From assembly GCA_021200535.1 (NCBI GenBank), contig JAJQGL010000112.1, positions 20,561 through 84,560 of the forward strand: DNA of 64,000 nucleotides, read 5' to 3'. Position 1 is the stretch's first letter, and each line of letters begins with the position of its first letter. The notes beneath the pieces are model-generated. The model saw only the letters and a list, made by a program, of their open reading frames with translations. It was not told the origin of the DNA and made no database searches. Position numbers and translations under genes: made by a program. This DNA comes from Clostridiaceae bacterium (GTDB lineage Bacteria; Bacillota; Clostridia; Lachnospirales; Lachnospiraceae). Positions 40,180 to 49,983 of the stretch are shown in pieces.

Positions 40180-40208
40180 TTGATTTTCCACACAGATTAC
40201 GGTATACT
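40180..40208 (+). promoter_or_regulatory. sigma-70 promoter of GH94 gene
   Basis: TTGATT-17 nt-TATACT, ~140 nt upstream of ATG 40348. Confidence 0.65.
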
Positions 40209-40347
40209 TTTTTTGTATGACCGCCATAAAAAAGTGACGGTCAAAGGTCTGGAAATTAAGACAACCTGTTTGCTTATTTCTGTATTGTATACAGTACACT
40301 GGGGACCTGAAAACTATATATGCCAGCATGGCGGATTGGAGGACACT

Positions 40348-42792
40348 ATGAAATTTGGTTATTTCGATGACCCAAATAAGGAGTATGTCATTACGACTCC
40401 GAAAACACCACTTCCATGGATTAACTATCTGGGAAGCAATAATTTCTTTTCTTTGATTTCAAACACCTGTGGCGGCTACAGCTTTTATAAGGATGCAAAG
40501 CTGCTTCGTCTGACTCGTTACCGTTACAACAATATTCCAAACGACGAAGGCGGACGGTATTATTATATAAAAGAGGATGACACTGTCTGGAATCCCGGAT
40601 GGCAGCCGGTAAAGACAGAGCTTGACGCCTATGAATGCCGTCACGGCATGGGCTACAGCCGTTATACATCAGAAAAAAACGGTCTGGAAGCTTCTCTGCT
40701 TGCCTTTGTCCCGGTTCATGACAACTGCGAAGTAAATCAGCTTACCCTGACCAATAAAACCGATAAAACAAAAAACGTGAAACTTTTTTCTTACATAGAA
40801 TTTTGTCTTTGGAATGCAATGGATGATATGACAAACTACCAGCGTAATTTAAATATCGGTGAAGTAGAGGTAATCGGCTCTGCCATTTATCATAAAACAG
40901 AATACCGTGAACGCCGTAACCATTATGCTGTTTATTCTGTAAACTGCCCGGTTGACGGATTTGACACAAGCCGCGACGAATTTTTAGGCGCATACCGCGG
41001 TGTGACAAACCCTCAGGCTGTTGAGGAAGGAAACTCCCACAATTCGATTGCCAGCGGATGGTTCCCAATCGGCTCCCACCAGATCAATGTGACATTACAG
41101 CCGGGTGAGACAAAGAAATTTGTCTTTGTACTTGGCTATTGCGAAAACCCGGTCAACGAGAAATTCTCTGCACCGGACGTCATTAATAAAAAACCTGCGG
41201 ACGAGCTTCTTGCAAAATTTCAGACCAGCGAGCAGGTTGACGCTGCACTGGCAGAGCTTAACGCACATTGGGATGAGCTTTTGTCTAAATTTACGGTTTC
41301 CTCCAGCGAGGAAAAACTGGACCGCATGGTAAACATCTGGAACCAGTACCAGTGCATGGTAACGTTTAACATGTCCCGTTCTGCCTCCTATTATGAATCA
41401 GGCATCGGACGCGGTATGGGATTCCGCGACTCCTGTCAGGATTTGCTGGGCTTTGTACATCTGATTCCGGAACGGGCAAGAGAGCGAATTATTGATATTG
41501 CTTCCACACAGTTTGAAGACGGAAGCGCATACCACCAGTATCAGCCACTGACGAAAAAAGGCAACGCAGATATCGGTACCGGATTCAATGACGACCCAAT
41601 GTGGCTGGTTGCCTGTGTTTCTGCTTATATCCGTGAGACAGGCGACACATCTATACTGGATGAAATGGTTCCGTTCGATAATGACGAGAGCAAAGCGCAG
41701 ACGTTGAAGGAACATTTAAAACGCTCCTTCGACTATATCGTCAATCACAAAGGTCCTCACGGACTGCCGCTGATCGGACGCGCCGACTGGAATGACTGCT
41801 TAAACTTAAACTGCTTCTCTGAGCACCCTGGCGAATCATTCCAGACCTTTGGTCCGGATGACGGTCCGGTAGCCGAATCTGTATTTATTGCAGGTATGTT
41901 TGTCAAATATGGCAAAGAATACGCTGACCTGTGCAGCTTTACCGGCGATACGGCAGAAGCAGAACGCGCAATGAATGAAGTTCACGCAATGAATGATGCT
42001 GTATTAAAGGATGGCTGGGATGGCGAATGGTTCCTCCGTGCCTATGATGCCCAAAGCCGCAAGGTTGGTTCTAAGGAATGTGAAGAAGGCCAGATTTATA
42101 TTGAGCCGCAGGGCTTCTGCGTACTTGCCGGCATTGGTGTGGAAACCGGACAGGCCAAAGCTGCACTGGATTCCGTAAAAGAACGTCTTGATTCGAAATA
42201 TGGCATTGTTCTTTTACAGCCTCCTTATACCAAATACCATCTGGAGCTGGGTGAAATTTCTTCCTATCCGCCAGGATATAAAGAAAATGCAGGTATCTTC
42301 TGCCATAACAACCCTTGGATTTCCTGCGCGGAAACAATCCTTGGACGCGGAAACCGGGCATTTGAAATCTACCGGAAAACCTGTCCGGCATATATTGAAG
42401 ATATCAGCGAAATTCACTGCACCGAGCCTTATGTATACTCACAGATGATCGCAGGTAAAGATGCACATTTCTTTGGGCAGGCAAAGAACAGCTGGCTGAC
42501 AGGAACGGCTGCGTGGACGTTTGTAAATGTGTCACAGTACATTTTAGGTATCGTGCCTACTTTGACCGGACTCAGCGTAAATCCATGTATTCCGGCTGAA
42601 ATGGCAGACGGTTTTGCCATAACCCGAAAATACCGTGAGGGTGTCTACAACATTAAAGTAGAAAATCCGGACAAAGTAGAAAAGGGCGTAGCAAAGCTGA
42701 TTGTAGATGGCAGGGAGCTGACTGCTACTACCGTTATTCCATATGAAAAAGGCAAAACCAGCTACGACGTTACTGTTATAATGGGCGCCTAA
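40348..42792 (+). CDS. GH94 cellobiose phosphorylase
   Basis: [93 protein letters not shown]. Confidence 0.95.
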   Translation: MKFGYFDDPNKEYVITTPKTPLPWINYLGSNNFFSLISNTCGGYSFYKDAKLLRLTRYRYNNIPNDEGGRYYYIKEDDTVWNPGWQPVKTELDAYECRHGMGYSRYTSEKNGLEASLLAFVPVHDNCEVNQLTLTNKTDKTKNVKLFSYIEFCLWNAMDDMTNYQRNLNIGEVEVIGSAIYHKTEYRERRNHYAVYSVNCPVDGFDTSRDEFLGAYRGVTNPQAVEEGNSHNSIASGWFPIGSHQINVTLQPGETKKFVFVLGYCENPVNEKFSAPDVINKKPADELLAKFQTSEQVDAALAELNAHWDELLSKFTVSSSEEKLDRMVNIWNQYQCMVTFNMSRSASYYESGIGRGMGFRDSCQDLLGFVHLIPERARERIIDIASTQFEDGSAYHQYQPLTKKGNADIGTGFNDDPMWLVACVSAYIRETGDTSILDEMVPFDNDESKAQTLKEHLKRSFDYIVNHKGPHGLPLIGRADWNDCLNLNCFSEHPGESFQTFGPDDGPVAESVFIAGMFVKYGKEYADLCSFTGDTAEAERAMNEVHAMNDAVLKDGWDGEWFLRAYDAQSRKVGSKECEEGQIYIEPQGFCVLAGIGVETGQAKAALDSVKERLDSKYGIVLLQPPYTKYHLELGEISSYPPGYKENAGIFCHNNPWISCAETILGRGNRAFEIYRKTCPAYIEDISEIHCTEPYVYSQMIAGKDAHFFGQAKNSWLTGTAAWTFVNVSQYILGIVPTLTGLSVNPCIPAEMADGFAITRKYREGVYNIKVENPDKVEKGVAKLIVDGRELTATTVIPYEKGKTSYDVTVIMGA

Positions 42793-42820
42793 AAAAAACT
42801 GCCGTTGATCACGGGCATCT

Positions 42821-42860
42821 AAAAAAGCTGCCAGACCGCATTCCGGTCTGGCAGCTTTTT
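42821..42860. terminator. bidirectional intrinsic terminator between GH94 gene and folA
   Basis: AAAAAAGCTGCCAGACCG-N5-CGGTCTGGCAGCTTTTT, 12-bp perfect GC-rich stem flanked by A/T runs. Confidence 0.92.
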
Positions 42861-42864
42861 CATT

Positions 42865-43365
42865 CTATCGTTTCTGCATCTTCCTTTGATAGATCGTAAA
42901 GTAATATTCCAGATCATAATATGTCTGTTCCTCGGAATCATGTGTCATCACCCACTCCAGCTTCTGATCCAGATTTGGAAAAAAGGTATCTGCCTCATAG
43001 CAGTAATCCACTTTTGTCACATAAACTGTGCTGCAATATGGCAAAAACTGCTGATAGACGTCTCCCCCGCCAATAATAAATATTTTTTCGTCGGGATAAC
43101 TGCGCAGATGCTTTCGTGCTTCTTCAACCGAATGGACAACCTGTGCCCCTCTAAATTTATAATCCGGGGTTCTGCTCAGGACAAAATTATCTCTGCCGCT
43201 AAGAGCTGTGCCGCCCGGCAGACCCTCCATCGTTTTCCTTCCGCCAAGCACAGCGCCGCCGGCAGTCAATTCCTTAAACAGCCGTTTATCCGCCGGTATA
43301 CTCACCAAAAGCTTTCCTTTATTGCCAATCCCCCAATGGGAATCCGCACAAACAATCATATTCAA
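42865..43365 (-). CDS. folA: dihydrofolate reductase
   Basis: MNMIVCADSHWGIGNKGKLLVSIPADKRLFKELT; VLGGRKTMEGLPGG; IFIIGGGDVYQQFLPYC. Confidence 0.95.
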   Translation of the reverse strand: MNMIVCADSHWGIGNKGKLLVSIPADKRLFKELTAGGAVLGGRKTMEGLPGGTALSGRDNFVLSRTPDYKFRGAQVVHSVEEARKHLRSYPDEKIFIIGGGDVYQQFLPYCSTVYVTKVDYCYEADTFFPNLDQKLEWVMTHDSEEQTYYDLEYYFTIYQRKMQKR

Positions 43366-43440
43366 AGCGTTCTTCCTCTCCTATCGTATTTTATGGTTCT
43401 TCGCTTCCGCCAGGTTCTCTTTCCTATTCCGCACAGCGCT

Positions 43441-44691
43441 TCAGTAAAAAAGATATTCATGCTGCCGGTCAATATACGCCTTAACATAGACCCCTTCCTC
43501 CCGGTATTCCTCCGCCAGCACCTGACCATATTTCCGGAGTTGGTTCACTCTTCCTCCCTCCTCATACGGAAACACTTTTTCAATCAAAACCTTTGCTGAT
43601 TTTAAAACATCACTGATAATATGAAGCATCTCATCAATGCCTTCCCCGTATTTTGCAGAAATTGCTGCCGTCTTGTCTGCCTGCAAATCCTTTAACGCCT
43701 CACCGGAATCATAAAGATCTGTTTTATTAAAAGCAGTAATAACCGGCTTATCCCCAACCTGAAGCATCTGCAGCGTCTGGTACACCGTATGCATCTGCGC
43801 ATCCATATCCGGATTCGAGCAGTCCACCACATGAAGTATTGCATCTGCATATTTTGCTTCCTCCAAAGTGCTGCGAAACGCCTGGATTAAATGATGCGGC
43901 AGCTTACGGATAAAACCAACCGTATCCGTAAACAAAATTTCCTCCCCATTTTCAAGCTTCCGTTTTCTTGTCGTCGGATCTAATGTTGCAAACAGCTTGT
44001 CCTCCGCCAATATCCCTGCGCCGGTCAGATGATTTAAAAGTGTCGATTTACCTGCATTGGTATATCCGACAATCGCAACCACCGGCACCGGATTCTCCTG
44101 CCGCTTCTTCCTCGTCAGCTCCCGGTTTTTCTGTACCTTTTCCAGCTCCCTTCGCACAAAGGTAATCCTCTCCCGAATCATACGTCTGTCCATCTCCAGC
44201 TTCTGCTCCCCCGGCCCTCTTGTGCCTATGCCGCCGCCAAGGCGGGAAAGCTCAGATCGTCCGCCGATCAGGTGGGAGGCCCTGTAACGCAGCTGTGCAA
44301 GTTCTACCTGAAGTTTTCCCTCACTGGTAGATGCCCTTTTTGCAAAAATATCCAATATCAGGACAGTCCGGTCAATCACCCTGACCTCTAACGCTTCCTG
44401 CAGATTGTGCAGCTGTGCCGGTGTCAGCTCATCATCACACACCACACAGTCTGCATGATGCAGAGAAACTAACTCCCTTACCTCATCTATTTTTCCTTTG
44501 CCAATATACGTTCCCGAATGAACGCTCTCCCGGTTCTGAATGACCTTTGCCACCGTTACTGCCCCGGCAGTCTGCCCTAACTCTTCCAGCTCAACCAGCG
44601 ACTGTTTGGTATCCTTCTGTACAGAAGTAGCCACTGCCACTAAAACAATCCGTTCCTCCCGTTCTGCTGTTTCCTTTAATGTCTCTGCCAA
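43441..44691 (-). CDS. hflX: GTPase HflX
   Basis: GRSELSRLGGGIGTRGPGEQKLEMDRR; VAIVGYTNAGKSTLLNHLTGAGILAEDKLFATLDPTTRK. Confidence 0.96.
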   Translation of the reverse strand: MAETLKETAEREERIVLVAVATSVQKDTKQSLVELEELGQTAGAVTVAKVIQNRESVHSGTYIGKGKIDEVRELVSLHHADCVVCDDELTPAQLHNLQEALEVRVIDRTVLILDIFAKRASTSEGKLQVELAQLRYRASHLIGGRSELSRLGGGIGTRGPGEQKLEMDRRMIRERITFVRRELEKVQKNRELTRKKRQENPVPVVAIVGYTNAGKSTLLNHLTGAGILAEDKLFATLDPTTRKRKLENGEEILFTDTVGFIRKLPHHLIQAFRSTLEEAKYADAILHVVDCSNPDMDAQMHTVYQTLQMLQVGDKPVITAFNKTDLYDSGEALKDLQADKTAAISAKYGEGIDEMLHIISDVLKSAKVLIEKVFPYEEGGRVNQLRKYGQVLAEEYREEGVYVKAYIDRQHEYLFY

Positions 44692-44803
44692 AGTCCATCC
44701 TCCCGCTATTTTTTTATTTTAATCTCCATTCCGGAGCGTTTTACGTAACAGGATGCCATCAAATCTATTTGTGACGCTCCTGCACAAATAGACAATCCTT
44801 TAG

Positions 44804-46000
44804 CTAAATTCTGGTCCGAATAAAAGATAATTCCTTTTCCATCTCCTGATCCGAAGGATATGCCCTGATATATGCTTTTGCCGCTTTCTTCGCCTTTTTA
44901 AATTTGCCGCACCGCTCATATAAAATCACCTGTGTCTTTCGCAATCCGCGCAGACATTCCGTATCATTGCATGCAAGCCCTTTCGTCAGCATGCTCTGCG
45001 CATCCTCATATTGCTCTTCATCCATATAAAGACTGGCCAGATAATAATACGCCCCTGCTGTATGAAGCAAATCCTTTTCCTGCAGATAATCCTCAAACAG
45101 GGAAAGCGCCTCACTCCCGTCCTGGGAAGAGGTGTCCTCCTGCTCTCTGGCATACTGCATCACACCCTGATAATAGAGTGCCTCTTTCTGTCCTTCCTGA
45201 TACGCTTTTTCGTAATATTCCTCCGCACTGTCATATTCCCCAAGCGCTGCTGCCGCCCTGCCCATCACGAGAAGATTTTCCGCATCATCCTCTTTTAATT
45301 CAAGCAGTTTTTGAAGGAGCTCCTGTGCCGCACTGTCCTGACCATTTTCCTGATATGCCTCCGCCAGGGCAAGGCTGGCATCGTAATTGGAATCATCTGC
45401 ACGAACCGCATCCTGATATACCTCAATAACGGCATCCTGACTGCCGAGATCCCGTTCAATACCGGCAAGCTCTGTATAGGCATCCTGATAGTCGTCCTGT
45501 TCCTCTAAAACCTTCTGACACTCTTCTTTTGCCTGTTCCAGATTTCCCTGTAAGTGCAGTACCACAGCTTTTGTATAGTGAAGGTCTGCATCCATATCCT
45601 CCAGACATTCATATGAAAGCGCCTGGTCGCAGTTTGCAATGGCGTCATCATAGCTTGCAGAGCCATACTGTGCCAAAGCTAATATATAATACAACTGTCT
45701 GCTTTCTTCATCCGAAAGTTCATCCTTTAACGCCTCCAATGCCTCCTGCACCACAGTCTCTGCCTCACTGTATTCTCCGGCACGGTACAGGGTCATGCCA
45801 TAGCCAATGTATTCCTCCCCACTGCCATTTTCGCTGACCGCTTCCTCAAAACAGGTCAGCGCCTCGGTATATTTTTCCTCCAAAGCAAGCTCCATTGCCT
45901 TTTGATATGGCTGGTCCGAATTGCCGCAGCCCCCGGCAAAAAGCATGACGCACACTGTTGCCGCAGCCGTATATCTCCACATTTGTTTTCGCTTCATCAA
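44804..46000 (-). CDS. TPR-repeat lipoprotein
   Basis: Lipobox-like VMLFAGGCG; many TPR-like repeats (A..Y..G....AE....AL). Confidence 0.85.
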   Translation of the reverse strand: MMKRKQMWRYTAAATVCVMLFAGGCGNSDQPYQKAMELALEEKYTEALTCFEEAVSENGSGEEYIGYGMTLYRAGEYSEAETVVQEALEALKDELSDEESRQLYYILALAQYGSASYDDAIANCDQALSYECLEDMDADLHYTKAVVLHLQGNLEQAKEECQKVLEEQDDYQDAYTELAGIERDLGSQDAVIEVYQDAVRADDSNYDASLALAEAYQENGQDSAAQELLQKLLELKEDDAENLLVMGRAAAALGEYDSAEEYYEKAYQEGQKEALYYQGVMQYAREQEDTSSQDGSEALSLFEDYLQEKDLLHTAGAYYYLASLYMDEEQYEDAQSMLTKGLACNDTECLRGLRKTQVILYERCGKFKKAKKAAKAYIRAYPSDQEMEKELSFIRTRI

Positions 46001-46012
46001 TTTTCTTTCCTT

Positions 46013-46729
46013 TTATATTATTTTTTTTAAATAGTCTTCATACTTCTTGACAATCAATTTCCTGCCGCTTTTCCGAATGGGTATCATATCGTCGCTGATT
46101 GTAATAAAATCAGAATCTACAAGGCCTGCCACATACTGCAGATTGATCAGATAACTCTGATGGCAGCGCAGAAAACGCTCATCACGCATCTGCTGCTCAA
46201 ATACATCAAGCTTATTATAAACCTTGACGCTTCCCTGGGTCGTCGTGTGGATATACACCACCTTGTTGTCTGACTCCATATAAATAATATCCTTATATGG
46301 AATGATCACAGATTTTCTTTTTGATTTTACCTGTATGTAGTTCTGATTCATCTGCGGATGCTTTTGGAGATAATAGTCCAAAAGCGCTCCTATCCTGCTT
46401 GACTGGTAGGGTTTCAGCAAGTAACCCATCGCGTGGATTTCATATGCTGCAATCGCAAAATCACGGCTTGAGGTACAATAGATAAGCTCTACATCTGAAT
46501 CTATTTCCCTGATCTTCCGCCCCGTCTCAATCCCGTCGATATCCGGCATAATCACGTCTAATAGGATCAGGTCGCAGGGATGATTTACATAATCTGACAA
46601 TAACGCCTCGCCGCTCTGATAGGAGATAATATTATAATCCAACCCTCTGTCCTGCATTAAATATTCCACAATCCTCTGCAGTAAAACGAGTTCTGTTTTT
46701 TGATCTTCACAAATCGCCACCTTTATCAT
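46013..46729 (-). CDS. LytTR-family response regulator
   Basis: IKVAICEDQKTELVLLQRIVEYL receiver, LILLDVIMPDIDGIETGRKI; C-term LytTR (RFLRCHQSYLINLQYV). Confidence 0.93.
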   Translation of the reverse strand: MIKVAICEDQKTELVLLQRIVEYLMQDRGLDYNIISYQSGEALLSDYVNHPCDLILLDVIMPDIDGIETGRKIREIDSDVELIYCTSSRDFAIAAYEIHAMGYLLKPYQSSRIGALLDYYLQKHPQMNQNYIQVKSKRKSVIIPYKDIIYMESDNKVVYIHTTTQGSVKVYNKLDVFEQQMRDERFLRCHQSYLINLQYVAGLVDSDFITISDDMIPIRKSGRKLIVKKYEDYLKKII

Positions 46730-46932
46730 TGTGTTCTTTTCCTTTCCGCACTGATCAGACTTTATTTTCAAACGTTAAAAACGGATTTTCTGCAGTCAGC
46801 CAGTATAGCGTTTTTTATCAACTACACTTTATTACTTGCCTTCGCTTCCTGTGTTTTACTTCACGTACATTATAGCAAATATCAGGAATTATGCAAATTT
46901 TCCCCATTTCGGTTCCGTTCTTTTTGCGCTTG

Positions 46933-46941
46933 CATAAGATA
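46933..46941 (+). promoter_or_regulatory. possible sigma-K-like -10 element (CATANNNTA) upstream of dpaA
   Basis: CATAAGATA ~57 nt upstream of dpaA ATG; no clear AC -35 at the expected spacing. Confidence 0.3.
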
Positions 46942-46997
46942 CTATAACAAAAAATCTTTCGATTGCATGTCAGGTTCAATCGAGGAAATGGGGATTT

Positions 46998-47813
46998 ATG
47001 CCAAATACCGGAAGCGCTTGTACAGGACCGGATAAAAGAAATCAATACCTCAGAGAATATCTGGCAGACCACGGTTATCAGACCATCCTGCCGGAAACTG
47101 TACTATCCACACAGGAGTCTCTGCAAATCGCTTCAGAAGAGGAACGGAGCCTTCTTTTGCTTTTGCCGGTTGCGGCTTCCAAAGAGCTTTTGGATTCCAT
47201 CAAAAAATTCATTACCCGCAGACATATTGTAATCGGCGGCAACCTGCCAAAAGATTTTTTGTCCTATTGCAGGGAACAGCAAATTGATTGCATTGATTAT
47301 TTAAATCTGCCCGGCACAGCCATGCTAAACGCAGTGGCAACAGCCGAGGGTTCGATTTGTGAGGCAATCCTTGCCAGTGAAATCAATCTGCAGCAAAGCC
47401 AATGCCTTATTTTGGGTTTTGGAAAATGCGGGGAAATCCTTGCAGATAAACTTCACGCATTAAATGCTTACGTCAGCATATCCACCCGAAACCCAGAGGC
47501 AAGAGCAAAAGCCCTGGCATACGGTTATCAGCTGCACGGGCAGCATTCTTCCTACAGCCAGTATGATTTTATTTTTAACACGGCTCCTGCACCGGTAATC
47601 AACCGGAATATTATTGATCAGTTAAAAAAAGAGTGCATTATCATTGATATTGCATCAAAACCCGGCGGTACAGACTTTGACTATTGTGTCCAAAAAGGAA
47701 TAACGGCAAAGCACTGCCTGAGCCTGCCCGGAAAATATGCTCCCAAAACAAGCGCAAAGCTTATCTACAACCAGCTTGAACCCATCCTAAAAGGCAGTCG
47801 AGGACAGATATAA
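46998..47813 (+). CDS. dpaA: dipicolinate synthase subunit A (SpoVFA)
   Basis: LNLPGTAMLNAVATAEGSICEAI; CLILGFGKCGEILADKLHALNAYVSISTRNPEARAKALAYG; paired with dpaB. Confidence 0.92.
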   Translation: MPNTGSACTGPDKRNQYLREYLADHGYQTILPETVLSTQESLQIASEEERSLLLLLPVAASKELLDSIKKFITRRHIVIGGNLPKDFLSYCREQQIDCIDYLNLPGTAMLNAVATAEGSICEAILASEINLQQSQCLILGFGKCGEILADKLHALNAYVSISTRNPEARAKALAYGYQLHGQHSSYSQYDFIFNTAPAPVINRNIIDQLKKECIIIDIASKPGGTDFDYCVQKGITAKHCLSLPGKYAPKTSAKLIYNQLEPILKGSRGQI

Positions 47814-47845
47814 AACAGCCCTCTGGGCAGAAAAGAGGATGATTT

Positions 47846-48457
47846 ATGACAAATACCATACCTGAGCGCATTGCCGTTGGCTTTGCGATAACCGGTTCTT
47901 TTTGTACATTCAGCAAAATTCTTGACGTATTGAAGGATATGATGAAAAAAGATTTCGATATTACACCGATTTTTTCAGAAAAAAGCAGCACGCTCGATAA
48001 CCGATTTTTTGAAGCAGAAGACTTTGTTGCACAGGTTCAGGAAATCACCCGCAAAAAGGGGATTTTTACGATTCCGGAAGCGGAACCGATTGGGCCAAAG
48101 GGCTATCTGGATGTCCTTGTCATTGCTCCCTGCACCGGAAATACGCTTGCCAAACTCTGCAGCGGTATTACAGATTCCCCTGTACTGATGGCAGCAAAAG
48201 CGCATCTGCGCAACGAGAAGCCTTTAATTATATCCATTTCAACAAATGATGCCCTCGGCATGAATTTCTGTAATCTTGGGAAATTAATGAATACCAAAAA
48301 CATCTACTTTGTCCCATTCGGGCAGGATAATTATAAGAAAAAAAGCAACTCGCTGATTGCACACACCGACCTGATTCCGGATACCATTTACGCAGCGCTA
48401 AAAGGCAGACAGCTTCAACCGGTCATCCAGTCTCCGTTTGCCTGCTGCGATAAATAA
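47846..48457 (+). CDS. dpaB: dipicolinate synthase subunit B (SpoVFB), flavoprotein
   Basis: IAVGFAITGSFCTFSKILDVLKDM; DVLVIAPCTGNTLAKLCSGITDSPVLMAAKAHLRNEKPLIISISTNDALG. Confidence 0.94.
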   Translation: MTNTIPERIAVGFAITGSFCTFSKILDVLKDMMKKDFDITPIFSEKSSTLDNRFFEAEDFVAQVQEITRKKGIFTIPEAEPIGPKGYLDVLVIAPCTGNTLAKLCSGITDSPVLMAAKAHLRNEKPLIISISTNDALGMNFCNLGKLMNTKNIYFVPFGQDNYKKKSNSLIAHTDLIPDTIYAALKGRQLQPVIQSPFACCDK

Positions 48458-48470
48458 TAAAAATACCGGA

Positions 48471-48518
48471 AACACCCAGGAGGGAGCCGCATTGCGGCTT
48501 CTGCCCGGGTGTTCTTTT
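48471..48518. terminator. terminator between convergent dpaB and ybbR/cdaR-like gene
   Basis: AACACCC...AGCCGCA-TT-GCGGCT...GGGTGTT long stem with T-rich flanks on both sides. Confidence 0.85.
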
Positions 48519-48527
48519 CATTTTTGT

Positions 48528-49943
48528 CTATTCTTCATCCGACTCTTCTGTTTCCTTTGGCTCTGTGGTTTCCACTGCCTGCGTTGCAGCCGGTTCTTGT
48601 GTCTGCGCGTCTTGTGTCGGCTTCACTGTAGAGGACGGCGTTTCCTCTGCTGTTTCCTCCTCCTCTGCAGAATCATCCTCCTTCGTGATTTTTACTTTTA
48701 CCTTAACCTGACTAAGCACCGTATAATCTTCATCCAATTCCAGCTTCAGCGGAAGAGAATACGTTCCTTCCTCCACCTCAGAACAATCCAGATATCCGAG
48801 TGAATCCGTGTCATCTATCTCAGAAAGCACAGACTCCCTTGCGCGAATCACAATCGAAACACTCGATTTTTTTTCTGCGATCTTTGCCGTATAACCATCT
48901 GGCAGCTCTTTGAAGCGGATATCATCAACCGAAAAGCTGATCTGCCTTTCCTTAAGCGATTCGATCACAATGCTGACGGAAACGCTGTCATCATCATTTG
49001 CAAGGGTAATTCCCTGATCCAGATAATCGCTGATACTAATTTCCTGGTTCAGGCGGCTGGAATGATCTGTCATTCCGGTAATATCAATCGGCAGCGTAAT
49101 TTCCGATATTGCGGAAAGCTTCTTTTCAGAGCCGGCGATTTCAATCGTTTCCGGAAGACAGGTTGTCTCTACATATTCATACCCCTCCGCCGGAACCCCG
49201 GTTACTTTTACTTCAATCGGTACTTCCTTGCTCTGCAGCATCTTTGCCTGTACCTTAACGGTGTCCGAGCTAAACGACAATGTCGAAGAGGTTACTTTAT
49301 TGCCCTTTTTATCGTAAGCAACCGGTTCTAACTTTTTGGAAAAGGTTTCGCTTGCCCCATTGACATTCATTAAAACGCGGACTGTTGCAATCCGGTCAAT
49401 CACGGATTCGCCGCCTGTCACCTCAATCACATTCGGCTTTGCCCGACACTCTCCAACCATGTAGCCATCAGCCGCGGTCCCTGTCGTCTCCACCGTAATT
49501 TTCATCAGTTTGGTTTCCATATCCTCCAGGGAAACCTTCATCACCTGATCACATTCCAGAACCACATCAGACGTATTGTTTTTCAGCGATACTTTTATTG
49601 CCACTGAGTTGACAGCAGAAAGCTCTGACAAATCAGCCACTGCGCGGATATCATTGCTGTCAAGATTATCCACAACACTGCGCTTCCCCGTCACATTAAC
49701 GCTCGCCGTACTTCCTGAAATCACCTCATATACCTTATTTACAGAACGAAGCGCATCTTCATTTTCCGTCTCCACCTGTACCACAAATGTTTTTGTTTTA
49801 TATGGATTGTCGACATTTACAATAAGGAGCCAGACTAAAATTGCACCGACGACAGATAATATTTTAATCGACAGATTGTGCACAAAAATACCTTTCCAGA
49901 AATCTTTTGTCTTCCATTTTTTATTTCTGTTTTTTCCAAACAA
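48528..49943 (-). CDS. YbbR-like domain protein (CdaR homologue)
   Basis: HNLSIKILSVVGAILVWLLIVNVDNPYKTKTFVVQVE; several YbbR repeats (VEVTGVPAEGYEYVETTCLPETIEIAGSEKKLSAISEI); downstream of cdaA. Confidence 0.93.
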   Translation of the reverse strand: MFGKNRNKKWKTKDFWKGIFVHNLSIKILSVVGAILVWLLIVNVDNPYKTKTFVVQVETENEDALRSVNKVYEVISGSTASVNVTGKRSVVDNLDSNDIRAVADLSELSAVNSVAIKVSLKNNTSDVVLECDQVMKVSLEDMETKLMKITVETTGTAADGYMVGECRAKPNVIEVTGGESVIDRIATVRVLMNVNGASETFSKKLEPVAYDKKGNKVTSSTLSFSSDTVKVQAKMLQSKEVPIEVKVTGVPAEGYEYVETTCLPETIEIAGSEKKLSAISEITLPIDITGMTDHSSRLNQEISISDYLDQGITLANDDDSVSVSIVIESLKERQISFSVDDIRFKELPDGYTAKIAEKKSSVSIVIRARESVLSEIDDTDSLGYLDCSEVEEGTYSLPLKLELDEDYTVLSQVKVKVKITKEDDSAEEEETAEETPSSTVKPTQDAQTQEPAATQAVETTEPKETEESDEE

Positions 49944-49983
49944 AGCCTTCCCTCCTCTCGCTCTCGTCTATCTGTATCACCAG

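Noticed and set aside
40180-40347. N-terminal 56-aa extension of the GH94 ORF
   Set aside because: Canonical GH94 N-terminus [14 protein letters not shown] starts at 40348 with a good RBS (TTGGAGGA), and a promoter overlaps the extension.
46818-47072. 84-aa minus-strand ORF upstream of the LytTR gene
   Set aside because: Overlaps dpaA start and its upstream region on the opposite strand, Cys/Arg-rich random composition, no RBS evident.
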